A DNA stretch of 7,936 bases, from contig CAJGDE010000086.1 of the NCBI GenBank assembly GCA_904502135.1, forward strand, positions 1-7,936. The letters run 5' to 3'. This document shows positions 1-6,450 of this stretch, one piece after another; within the stretch, counting starts at the first letter, position 1; each line of letters opens with the position of its first letter. The notes beneath the pieces were generated by a model. That model made no database searches. It was not told the DNA's origin and saw only the letters and a list, made by a program, of their open reading frames with translations. Position numbers and translations under genes: made by a program. The DNA comes from Kiritimatiellia bacterium (lineage in GTDB: Bacteria; Verrucomicrobiota; Kiritimatiellia; RFP12; UBA1067).

Positions 1-20
1 AAGGGCGGCGGAGATCGCGG

Positions 21-276
21 CCGTCAGCCGAGCGGACTGATGCTTAGGCGAGGCGGATTGGGCAGGACTGTGACCCGAAGACGTACTCGTGTACGTCGAT
101 CGGTCGCAAGGACGCGCAAGCCGGCCGCATAAGCGCGGGAGCACGGTTGCCGCGACATCCGCCGCATTTTGACAAGTCACTTAATCAAAGTAGAACTCGG
201 TTTTGATAATACTACCATCTTTCTCGCCCGACAACACTCTACAGCAGTTGCACAGCCGACTAACCCGCTTACGATT
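21..276 (+). repeat. Left copy of a long inverted repeat (about 255 bp, non-coding)
   Basis: Read on the + strand, this stretch matches the reverse complement of 7630-7884. From 51 to 275 the two copies align without gaps. I count by hand about 20 differences in the 210 bases from 66 to 275, roughly 90 percent identity, including a perfect 59-base run (125-183 against 7723-7781). Outward of 51 the match weakens but returns at CCGTCAGC (21-28). The outer half is GC-rich and the inner half is A/T-richer. It contains a hairpin at 72-105 and a smaller one at 134-154 (CGCGG/CCGCG). I see no transposase and no clear target-site duplication, so a dispersed REP-like or MITE-like intergenic repeat is the best description. 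Together with the promoter, this accounts for the whole 363-base stretch before the first gene; bases 1-20 show nothing I can name. Confidence 0.85.
70..107 (+). other. Hairpin inside the left repeat copy
   Basis: GACGTAC (80-86) and GTACGTC (91-97) form a perfect 7-bp stem around a TCGT loop. After a symmetric 4x4 internal loop, GTGACC (70-75) pairs with GGTCGC (102-107), with one G-U wobble. The right copy keeps the inner 7-bp stem exactly (7809-7826) but has a different loop base (TTGT on its matching strand) and a changed outer arm. There is no U-tract, so this is not an intrinsic terminator. It may be a nucleic-acid structure recognised in the repeat family; that role is inference. Confidence 0.5.
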
Positions 277-293
277 CAAATATTATACCTCCT

Positions 294-321
294 TTGCTTT
301 TTTAAATGTGTATGATATAAT
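294..321 (+). promoter_or_regulatory. Sigma70-type extended -10 promoter for cupin and symporter
   Basis: A perfect -10 box TATAAT lies at 316-321, preceded by TG at 313-314, which gives the extended -10 form TGnTATAAT. The -35 region is weak: TTGCTT at 294-299 with a 16-base spacer keeps only TTG. This is expected where an extended -10 compensates. Predicted transcription starts near 328, leaving a leader of about 36 bases that contains the cupin Shine-Dalgarno site AGGAG (353-357). The promoter begins about 17 bases inside the end of the left repeat. Confidence 0.7.
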
Positions 322-363
322 TACAAGAATTGATTTTTATTAAAACCTAATTAGGAGAAAAAT

Positions 364-705
364 ATGTCAGGAGCGTATGAAACGGTAGTAATGAAAGAAG
401 CTTATGGCGGCAAGGGCGAAGTAAGGCTCGAAATGCTTCTTGGGGAAAGCGAACTTAAAGACAAGTGCGGACTTTTCGCCCGCGTGACGATACCGAAAGG
501 CTCTTCGCTCGGCTACCATGAGCACCACGGCAACGCAGAAAGCTATTACATCGTTTCAGGCGAAGGCGTCTACAACGACAATGGCGTTGAACGCATCGTA
601 AAAGCCGGCGAAACGACTTGGACGGCCGACGGCTCCGGGCACGGGCTCGACAACACGAACGGAAAAGAAGATCTCGTCTTTATCGCTCTTATAATCAACA
701 ATTGA
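364..705 (+). CDS. Small single-domain cupin protein
   Basis: This 113-residue protein is a one-domain cupin, a small beta-barrel fold that usually binds one divalent metal. Cupin motif 1 is visible at residues 50-68, with His52, His54 and Glu59 as likely metal ligands in G-Y-H-E-H-H...E...G. Motif 2 lies at about 82-97, with His93 as the fourth ligand. The ATG follows AGGAG with a 6-base spacer, so the start is well supported. Stand-alone cupins of this size include sugar isomerases, small dioxygenases and ligand-sensing proteins; the sequence does not choose among them. It is the first gene of a unit with the AGCS symporter 22 bases downstream, so a role linked to an amino acid or similar small ligand is possible but only inferred. 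No signal peptide is seen, so it should be cytoplasmic. Confidence 0.9.
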   Translation: MSGAYETVVMKEAYGGKGEVRLEMLLGESELKDKCGLFARVTIPKGSSLGYHEHHGNAESYYIVSGEGVYNDNGVERIVKAGETTWTADGSGHGLDNTNGKEDLVFIALIINN

Positions 706-727
706 AACGACTTTTTAAGGAACTAAA

Positions 728-2179
728 ATGACCGCCACGGCAACTTGGCTTGACATCTTCAGCATCTGGGTAGAACGAATAGACGATTTTGTCTGGGGGC
801 TGCCTCTTATTGCGGCAATTCTCACAACCGGCGTTATTCTTACATTGCTTCTGCGCCTTAAGCATCTGAAAAACCTGGGCGACGCCTTTAAAAACATATT
901 CCACAACGAAGATGACTCGGCCGGTGAAGTTTCAGCTTTCGGCTCACTGTGCACGGCTCTTTCAGCGACGATCGGCACAGGCAACATCGTCGGCGTGGCT
1001 ACGGCCATCGGCACAGGCGGCCCGGGCGCCCTTTTCTGGATGGAAGTTGCGGCCCTTTTTGGTATGGCCACAAAATATGCAGAAGGTCTCTTGGCTGTAA
1101 AATATCGCGAAATCACGCCTGCCGGCAAAGTCCTCGGCGGTCCCTTCTACTATATCGAAAAAGGTCTTGGTCTGAAATGGAAGCCTCTTGCCGTGATCTT
1201 CGCCGTATCGGGCATAGGCGCAGGTCTCTTAGGCATCGGAACGCTTACGCAGGTAAACGGCATAACCTCAGCCGTTCAGAATTTCCTTACGACAAATTTC
1301 GCCAATCTATCGTCGGAGATTACGATCTTTAACGTTCAATATCAGCTTGCGGTCGTGATCATGGGCGCGTTCATAACGGCGTGCGTCGCGTTGGTCATTC
1401 TCGGCGGGCTTAAACGCATCGCTAAAGTATCAACGGTGATCGTTCCTTTCATGGCGATCTTTTATGTGACATCGTGCCTATTCGTCTTGATCATAAACAT
1501 AACTGAAATTCCCCACGCCGTAAAGATAGTGCTTGACGGCGCGTTCAACCCTCAGGCCATAACCGGCGGTGCAATAGGAACGATTTTAATCACAATGCAA
1601 AAAGGCATCGCGCGCGGAATATTCTCAAATGAAGCGGGTCTGGGCTCGGCTCCCATCGCCGCCGCCGCCGCAAAAACGAATGAGCCCGCCAGACAAGGAC
1701 TTGTGTGCATGACGGGCACGTTCATCGATACTATCCTAATCTGTTTCATGACCGGCATCGTCATTGTCCTTTCCGGCGCTTGGGAGCCATCGCTCGGATT
1801 GCAAGGCGTCGACATCACCATAGAGGCATTCCGTCGCGGCCTGGCATTCCTCGGGCCATACGGCAACATCGTTTCTTCCGCGATGATTATGCTCTCTCTT
1901 ACGTTTTTCGCCTTCACCACGATTCTCGGCTGGAATTACTACTCCGAAAAATGCCTTGAATACTTAATAGGAACCGATCGCCCCAAATCGGTCGTGGCGT
2001 TCAGAATCTGTTATGTGATAATGGTTTTCGCAGGCCCCTATCTTACGGTTTCCGCCGTGTGGGGGATTGCCGACATCATGAACGGACTTATGGCCTTTCC
2101 GAACCTGATAGCCCTTTTAATGCTTTCACCGGTCGTAGTGAAAGTGTCTCGGGAATACTTCGCGAAAAAATCTAAATAA
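728..2179 (+). CDS. AGCS-family sodium:alanine/glycine symporter
   Basis: This 483-residue inner-membrane transporter has the usual length of the alanine/glycine:cation symporter (AGCS) family, which imports small neutral amino acids with Na+ (or H+). Family signatures are visible: A-T-I-G-T-G-N-I-V-G-V followed by G-G-P-G-A-L-F-W-M-E at residues 80-106, G-G-P-F-Y-Y-I-E-K-G at 137-146, and G-I-F-S-N-E-A-G-L-G-S-A-P-I at 297-310. Many hydrophobic segments are present, for example around 24-42, 155-172, 205-227, 235-258, 330-349, 381-400 and 426-446. The ATG follows AAGGA (717-721) with a 6-base spacer, and the 22-base gap from the cupin indicates co-transcription. The exact substrate (alanine, glycine, glutamine or other) cannot be read from sequence. 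Its last 8 bases overlap the end of the converging pseudouridine synthase gene, leaving no room for a private terminator. Confidence 0.95.
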   Translation: MTATATWLDIFSIWVERIDDFVWGLPLIAAILTTGVILTLLLRLKHLKNLGDAFKNIFHNEDDSAGEVSAFGSLCTALSATIGTGNIVGVATAIGTGGPGALFWMEVAALFGMATKYAEGLLAVKYREITPAGKVLGGPFYYIEKGLGLKWKPLAVIFAVSGIGAGLLGIGTLTQVNGITSAVQNFLTTNFANLSSEITIFNVQYQLAVVIMGAFITACVALVILGGLKRIAKVSTVIVPFMAIFYVTSCLFVLIINITEIPHAVKIVLDGAFNPQAITGGAIGTILITMQKGIARGIFSNEAGLGSAPIAAAAAKTNEPARQGLVCMTGTFIDTILICFMTGIVIVLSGAWEPSLGLQGVDITIEAFRRGLAFLGPYGNIVSSAMIMLSLTFFAFTTILGWNYYSEKCLEYLIGTDRPKSVVAFRICYVIMVFAGPYLTVSAVWGIADIMNGLMAFPNLIALLMLSPVVVKVSREYFAKKSK

Positions 2180-2885
2180 AGAGCTTTTCAATTTCATCCT
2201 GCGAAAGATCTCGCCATGAACCAGGGGCGAGGTCTTTCGGCAAAAAGAACGAACCTACGGCTACGCGTTTGAGCGAAAGAACGACAAGATGCGCGGCGTT
2301 GCACATTTTTCGTATCTGCCGCTTTCGTCCTTCGGTAAGAACAAACTCCAATAGTCTTGTGTTGTTATCCCACTGACGGATAACTTTAACAGGCACAGGC
2401 CTTATCGTATAACCGTCATCAAGCGTTATGGGCGAGCGAAGAAGCTCGAGTTTATCTTCGCTCCACCGGCCGGCGACCTTTACGATATACGTCTTTCGGT
2501 GTTCATAGCGCGGATGCGTAAGGCGGTTTACCAGATCTCCGTCGTTACTCATCAGCAAAAGCCCCTCGCTGTCTTTATCGAGACGGCCTACTGGAACAAG
2601 TCTTTCAGGCACATTTACGAAAGATGTTACGGTCTTACCCCCAAACGGATCGCTCATTGTGGATAAAACACCTACAGGCTTATATAAAACGACGGTGCGC
2701 TTTTTTTCTTGAGACTCTAAAAGCCTTCCATCGATTTTTATTGAAACGGCGCTCGGATCAAGCTTCAATCCCGGCTCGACAACGACAACGCCATCTACCG
2801 TAACACGACCCTCGGCGATAATCTCGGCCGATTTGCGCCGAGACGCGACGCCTGCGTGAGCAAGAATGTTTTGAAGTCTTTCCAC
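2172..2885 (-). CDS. rluB: RluB/RsuA-family pseudouridine synthase
   Basis: This 237-residue enzyme should isomerise a specific uridine in ribosomal RNA to pseudouridine in the cytoplasm. An N-terminal S4 RNA-binding domain (about 1-55: L-Q-N-I-L-A-H-A-G-V-A-S-R-R) is followed by the catalytic domain. That domain has Y-K-P-V-G-V-L-S-T (68-76) and G-R-L-D-K-D-S-E-G-L-L-L (100-111), in which Asp103 is the expected catalytic aspartate. The C-terminal E-G-R-K-R-Q-I-R-K-M motif is also intact. Length and wording fit the short RluB type that acts on 23S rRNA; RsuA or RluE/F-like specificity cannot be excluded. The start is a GTG with only a weak ribosome-binding site, 2 bases after the stop of the ThyX-like gene, so its translation is probably coupled. 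It is the last gene of the - strand operon and ends tail-to-tail with the symporter, overlapping by 8 bases. Confidence 0.93.
   Translation of the reverse strand: MERLQNILAHAGVASRRKSAEIIAEGRVTVDGVVVVEPGLKLDPSAVSIKIDGRLLESQEKKRTVVLYKPVGVLSTMSDPFGGKTVTSFVNVPERLVPVGRLDKDSEGLLLMSNDGDLVNRLTHPRYEHRKTYIVKVAGRWSEDKLELLRSPITLDDGYTIRPVPVKVIRQWDNNTRLLEFVLTEGRKRQIRKMCNAAHLVVLSLKRVAVGSFFLPKDLAPGSWRDLSQDEIEKLFI
2202..2239 (+). terminator. Candidate 3'-end hairpin past the symporter, without a U-tract
   Basis: CGAAAGATCTCGCC (2202-2215) pairs with GGCGAGGTCTTTCG (2226-2239): 14 pairs around a 10-base loop. The single imperfect pair is a U-G wobble in + strand RNA but an A-C mismatch in - strand RNA, so the fold favours the symporter transcript. 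It starts 22 bases after the symporter stop. The bases that follow are A-rich, not U-rich, so it is not a standard intrinsic terminator. It could protect the 3' end of the mRNA or aid Rho-dependent ending. It lies within the pseudouridine synthase coding region (K-D-L-A-P-G-S-W-R-D-L-S). The repeated KDLA/RDLS wording explains part of the symmetry, so this may be coincidence. Confidence 0.35.
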
Positions 2886-2887
2886 TT

Positions 2888-3445
2888 TTATTTCACTTCA
2901 CGATATTTCGCTACAGCCTCTTTAAAAGCCTCGGTTTGAGAATATCCACACGGTTTAAACTCAGGGCAAAATCCGCGATAGACGCACTCTGGCACGCAAC
3001 ACTCGCCAAGTTCAGGCTCCTTCTCCTTAATCGCATCGACGACAAGTTTCCAAGCCTCGCGCGTTTCTTTAGATGCCTGAGAACACAGCCTGCGCCGCGA
3101 GATGAACATCACGGTCTGCGCATTGGCGAAACATTCATGCATAACAGGCGCATCTTGCCTGGCGCAAGTCCTGTCCTCGCCGGTGCGGTCGGTCCTCTGC
3201 GTCGAGACAAAATGTTCAATGCCGAATTTGTGTCTTACGAAATGGACCGAAACCCAATACGGCAGATCAAGCCACTTCCAGTTGAAACACAACTTCCTTA
3301 TCGGTGAATGTTCTGAAAGAAGTATGCGCTTTTTCCACTTGGAAGACGGTTCTTTCTCGCCCTCTTCCTGACGGATTGTCGTTCTGGCCGCGTCGGCTAC
3401 GCTGCGCCAAGAACCGGAGACATTCATAAATTTTATCTTAGGCAT
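2888..3445 (-). CDS. thyX: Divergent ThyX-like flavin-dependent thymidylate synthase
   Basis: Flavin-dependent thymidylate synthases methylate dUMP to dTMP using methylene-tetrahydrofolate, FAD and NADPH. In this 185-residue protein the family hallmark RHRx7S appears as RHKx7S: Arg71, His72, Lys73 and Ser81, then T-Q-R. It is preceded by S-E-H-S-P-I-R (44-50), the usual ThyX lead-in. The helix at 106-140 (A-N-A-Q...R-R-L-C-S-Q-A-S-K-E-T-R-E-A-W) resembles the ThyX region that normally reads NAR...QWEIR. The protein is shorter than typical ThyX (about 220-250 residues) and ends in an unusual cysteine-rich tail (Cys149, 150, 154, 160, 166). The ATG at 3445 is chosen over the upstream GTG (3451) because AAAGGGGTGA (3448-3457) is a good ribosome-binding site for it and overlaps the stop of the phosphoesterase gene. 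The gap to that stop is 2 bases. Fold assignment is fairly secure; activity as a real thymidylate synthase is less so. Confidence 0.78.
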   Translation of the reverse strand: MPKIKFMNVSGSWRSVADAARTTIRQEEGEKEPSSKWKKRILLSEHSPIRKLCFNWKWLDLPYWVSVHFVRHKFGIEHFVSTQRTDRTGEDRTCARQDAPVMHECFANAQTVMFISRRRLCSQASKETREAWKLVVDAIKEKEPELGECCVPECVYRGFCPEFKPCGYSQTEAFKEAVAKYREVK

Positions 3446-3447
3446 AT

Positions 3448-4866
3448 TCACCCCTTTATTCCGCTTTTATCGACTTCGGCAAATCCGGGCACGCTCATCA
3501 TTTCTTTTGAATAAATCGGTTTTGACGCTTTTCCGAAACAGTTGCGTGCCGTAAATTCAAGAACATAGCGCTTGCCTTGCGGCAGTTCGTTAACGTTGAA
3601 CCAAAAACGTTGACGCAACGGCTCAAACTTAGCCTGTTTTGCAAAAGCTGGAGAGAGGAAAGTTTTAACCATCTTATGCTGCGATCCGTCAAGCACGACA
3701 GCGCGTATCTGGTAATCGTAAACCCGATACCCGCCGTCTACAACAGCCGAAGGAAATTCGCAATTCATTACGATAGCCCACTTACCGACTCTATTTTCCG
3801 TATTGCGCGTTTCGACCTCGACCTTCGCTCCTTCAGGGAATCTCGGCGCCGGGATCTTCTTTGAAAGCGAGGCGGGATCGTACGGTTTATCCGCGTTATC
3901 GCCTAACGGTATAACCCAATCGCGGCAATCGGAAGTCTCATTTCTCAAATCAATTCTCTCTACAGCTATGCAATCGTTCCATACATTTACAACATAACCC
4001 TGCCCACCGCAATGATCAGCGCGCAAAGGCAAAGGCGGCATCGTCTGAGTAGCAAGTCCCGCGCGGTTGCCGGAGCCATTTTCTGCAAAGCGCATACTCG
4101 TATAAGAAAGACTCGGCACGGCTATTGCTGAAAAACCGCCCTGCCAAATCGAACTTTCAAAATTGAACGTCCTGTGAGTGTGCCCCGTAAAAGCCACGCA
4201 ATTGTGATAATTTTCCAAGACGGATTTTACGCCGTCATCACCGCCGCCAGAAGAACTGTCTCTGGTAGTTCCTTTGATCGGGACATGCTGAAAGAAGAAG
4301 AAAGGCTTATCGTTTTCGAAACGCTTTGAATTTTCTTCCATCCAGGCCTTGAAATTATTCTGGCCCCGCCATTCCACAGAGACAAAATCATATCCTTTGA
4401 CGGATCTGACGCGCACAGGCTCGAACTTTTCACCGAAAAGCTCTTCCCATGAATCTTTAAAACCATGCTTTACCATTGCGTCATTTTCACTGACACCGTT
4501 GGCATGCATCTCCATGGTCATATCTGAATAAAACCAACCGTCATAATCATGATTGCCTGTACAAAAGATCGGCTTAACTTCAGTTCCGTCGAAAACAGCA
4601 TCCCACGTATTCTTCAATAAAACAAACGACCCCTTCGTCCCCCAATCCGTCAAATCGCCGGGGATGACAACACAATCAACGCCCCGACGCTTGAAGTACT
4701 TAAAAGATTTTTTTAAAATCCTGCAAGAATTTTCGGTAGTTACATGAATATCACTTATAACCCCAAAGCGAAGATCTGGTTTGCCAAAAAGAGACGTCGA
4801 CCGGCACCCGGCGGATAACGCGAACGCACCTGTTGACAATAAAAAGTTTCTTCTGCTGATATCCAT
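3448..4866 (-). CDS. Exported (Tat, probable lipoprotein) calcineurin-type metallophosphoesterase
   Basis: This 472-residue protein is predicted to be exported and to hydrolyse a phosphoester at the cell surface or in the periplasm; the substrate is unknown. The N-terminus has a twin-arginine motif S-R-R-N-F-L-L (4-10), a short hydrophobic stretch and a lipobox-like L-S-A-G-C ending at Cys21. The dinuclear-metal motifs follow in order: D39-x-H41, G70-D71-x-x-D74, G104-N-H-D107, His194 (in F-Q-H-V-P-I) and G-H-T-H (228-231). A Ser/Gly/Asp-rich loop (about 203-212) sits between the last two. The C-terminal third, after about residue 330, resembles a beta-sandwich appended domain. The ATG at 4866 is used, not upstream codons, because it starts the Tat signal and follows AGGAG at 4871-4875. 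The 72-base gap from the DUF1080 gene holds a hairpin. The class overlaps phosphodiesterases, nucleotidases and phosphatases acting on lipids or wall polymers. Confidence 0.9.
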   Translation of the reverse strand: MDISRRNFLLSTGAFALSAGCRSTSLFGKPDLRFGVISDIHVTTENSCRILKKSFKYFKRRGVDCVVIPGDLTDWGTKGSFVLLKNTWDAVFDGTEVKPIFCTGNHDYDGWFYSDMTMEMHANGVSENDAMVKHGFKDSWEELFGEKFEPVRVRSVKGYDFVSVEWRGQNNFKAWMEENSKRFENDKPFFFFQHVPIKGTTRDSSSGGGDDGVKSVLENYHNCVAFTGHTHRTFNFESSIWQGGFSAIAVPSLSYTSMRFAENGSGNRAGLATQTMPPLPLRADHCGGQGYVVNVWNDCIAVERIDLRNETSDCRDWVIPLGDNADKPYDPASLSKKIPAPRFPEGAKVEVETRNTENRVGKWAIVMNCEFPSAVVDGGYRVYDYQIRAVVLDGSQHKMVKTFLSPAFAKQAKFEPLRQRFWFNVNELPQGKRYVLEFTARNCFGKASKPIYSKEMMSVPGFAEVDKSGIKG

Positions 4867-4870
4867 AAAA

Positions 4871-4875
4871 CTCCT
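4871..4875 (-). promoter_or_regulatory. Ribosome-binding site that fixes the phosphoesterase start
   Basis: AGGAG on the - strand lies 4 bases before the ATG at 4866. It decides against the longer reading with 21 extra residues, which would place the hairpin at 4884-4916 inside the coding region and bury the Tat motif. Confidence 0.75.
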
Positions 4876-4883
4876 ATAATTAA

Positions 4884-4916
4884 GCGTCCCCATAAGGCGA
4901 ATGCCCGCGGGGACGC
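4884..4916 (-). terminator. Intergenic hairpin, possible weak terminator or processing site
   Basis: GCGTCCCC and GGGGACGC form a perfect 8-bp GC-rich stem with a 17-base loop, which can itself fold into a 3-bp GGC/GCC mini-stem. In the - strand transcript it is followed by TTAATTATA, a poor U-tract, and then directly by the phosphoesterase ribosome-binding site. It may partly end transcription after the DUF1080 gene or set relative mRNA stability. A strong terminator is unlikely, because no clear second promoter is visible before the phosphoesterase. Confidence 0.45.
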
Positions 4917-4938
4917 AAATCAATATCACTCTTTTCTA

Positions 4939-6450
4939 TCAAAGAGACTTGATGAAGATATTACGCCACTCAAGCGGGTCGCCATGACACTGAAGTTCAA
5001 TCTGCTCTACATCCGGTATGGGATGACCCTGCTGCCAAAGATTTTCAAGGGTAACATTGTCAACGACAAGCTCGCCGTTGAGCTTTACGGTAACTTTGTT
5101 TCCGACCATCTTCACATAGAAGCGGTTCCAGTCGCCAACCTGCTTATCGGCGATTTTAAGCGCCTTTGAAATGTTGCCCGTCTTTTTGTATTTGTTGTTG
5201 TAAAGACCGCCGGAGCCGATCTTCCACTGGTTGTGGGCATCCCAGATCTGAACCTGGGGCAAGCCGCGCAGATAAAGCCCAGAGTCGCCCGTTATCGACA
5301 TAATGCGCCAGTCGGCCCACATTTCGAAATCGCCGTAATCCTTCTTCGTAGCGAGGGAGTAGCCGCCTTTGTAGCCATCGAAGAAAAGATTTCCGTTACG
5401 AACGTGCCAGTGCTTGAGCATAAGCGCGTCAGCTTTCTTCTGCATCTCGGCGCGCTTCTCGGCCGTCGCTGCGGCGCGGATATGGGGGAAGTCAAACTTC
5501 TCCTCGGTCGTTACACCCTTCCAGTTAGCGGCGATCTGTTCAACCTTGCCGTTGAAGTACGTTTCAAAACCGGCGGGAGCCTGCATAGCCTGCTTCGGGC
5601 AAGCCTGCCCCATCTTCGCGCAATCGGGAAGTTCCTTGATTCGGATGTTCTTCCACTTGACGTTGCTGCCGTGACCAAGCCAACCGATACGCCCCTTCTT
5701 GTTATGAAGTCCGGGGTGCATCCTCTTGTCGGGAGTGTCTCCATCACCCTTGAATTTCGAAACGTCGCCCTTCGTAATAAGATAACCGTTGAGATAGTAT
5801 TCAATCTCGCTGCCGATAACCTTCACTTCGGCGAAGTTCCACATGCCAGGTCTGCGGACATAGCTGCCACCGCCGGTAAAGTTCTTATCCTTACCCCAGA
5901 TCTGCTTATCCGTGTTGTCGCGAAGCGACGGGACGATGCCGTAAATCGACCCCGTATACTGATAAGGCTTAAGCTTGTCTTTCTTCTGCTCCTTATCGTA
6001 GTAGGCGCTGCCGCCGTCGTCAAGAAGCTGAAGCTCGCACATGCCGTAATAAGCCGCATCGACATCAGCTGACGGGGTGCGGATACCAAGACCATTATTG
6101 CCGTTCTCCGGCATCATGAACTCGAAGCGGAGAATAAAGTTCGAATACTCCTTGGCAGTAAGCAAATTACCGGGCTGCCCCTGAGCCTGACGATCCGGGA
6201 AGCACTGAAGAACGCCCGGCTCTTTGGGATCTACCCCATACATACCCGTAGCGCCGACCCAGCCTTCAAGATCGAAGCCGTTGAAAAGGCTGACAAAACC
6301 TTCATCGATCGTAGTGGGATATTCGGCGCAAGCGCACGCGCATGCATCTGCGGGAGCGCAGCAAGAATTCTTCTGACATTTGATCGCGCTGCAGCAACCC
6401 GCCGCGACTAATCCTGCGGCAGCTGCCGCGAACGTATTTTTAAGTTTCAT
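4939..6450 (-). CDS. Exported tandem DUF1080 (3-keto-disaccharide hydrolase) protein with cysteine-rich neck
   Basis: This 503-residue protein carries two DUF1080 domains (concanavalin-like fold, Pfam 3-keto-disaccharide hydrolase family). The first, at about 50-273, includes S-L-F-N-G-F-D-L-E-G-W, G-N-N-G-L-G-I-R and W-N-F-A-E-V-K-V. The second, at about 295-503, includes G-D-S-G-L-Y-L-R-G, V-Q-I-W-D and W-N-R-F-Y-V-K-M. Family members cleave 3-keto-glycosides made by sugar oxidation; catalysis here is inferred. The N-terminus is a signal peptide with a possible lipobox (A-A-G-C, Cys19); the -3 residue is Ala rather than the usual Leu, so lipidation is uncertain. Eight cysteines fall within residues 19-41, followed by the first domain. 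A further C-x6-C links the two domains. The ATG at 6450 has GGAG 6 bases upstream and overlaps the nadC stop as ATGA. An earlier ATG at 6462 would bury that site. Confidence 0.9.
   Translation of the reverse strand: MKLKNTFAAAAAGLVAAGCCSAIKCQKNSCCAPADACACACAEYPTTIDEGFVSLFNGFDLEGWVGATGMYGVDPKEPGVLQCFPDRQAQGQPGNLLTAKEYSNFILRFEFMMPENGNNGLGIRTPSADVDAAYYGMCELQLLDDGGSAYYDKEQKKDKLKPYQYTGSIYGIVPSLRDNTDKQIWGKDKNFTGGGSYVRRPGMWNFAEVKVIGSEIEYYLNGYLITKGDVSKFKGDGDTPDKRMHPGLHNKKGRIGWLGHGSNVKWKNIRIKELPDCAKMGQACPKQAMQAPAGFETYFNGKVEQIAANWKGVTTEEKFDFPHIRAAATAEKRAEMQKKADALMLKHWHVRNGNLFFDGYKGGYSLATKKDYGDFEMWADWRIMSITGDSGLYLRGLPQVQIWDAHNQWKIGSGGLYNNKYKKTGNISKALKIADKQVGDWNRFYVKMVGNKVTVKLNGELVVDNVTLENLWQQGHPIPDVEQIELQCHGDPLEWRNIFIKSL

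Noticed and set aside
1..132. Arginine-rich open frame at the left edge ending in TAA at 130-132
   Set aside because: It lies in the repeat, another frame is open across much of the same stretch, and the Arg-rich composition follows from GC content. No sign of a truncated known gene.
715..1128. 137-codon open frame on the - strand within the symporter gene
   Set aside because: Antisense to well-conserved AGCS signature sequence, with no recognisable domain.
1552..1920. 122-codon open frame on the - strand within the symporter gene
   Set aside because: Antisense to the conserved symporter C-terminal half; its Pro/Ala/Met-rich composition is typical of a shadow frame.
2936..3371. Two overlapping + strand open frames (123 and 89 codons)
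   Set aside because: Both are antisense to the ThyX-like gene, which has the RHKx7S motif, a good ribosome-binding site and tight operon spacing.
4867..4929. N-terminal extension of the phosphoesterase to 4929
   Set aside because: The extension runs through the hairpin, lacks a ribosome-binding site and would place 21 residues before the Tat motif. ATG at 4866 follows AGGAG.
5233..6072. 279-codon open frame on the + strand
   Set aside because: It lies wholly antisense to the DUF1080 gene, whose two domains are recognisable. It has low-complexity composition and no ribosome-binding site, so it is a frame shadow.
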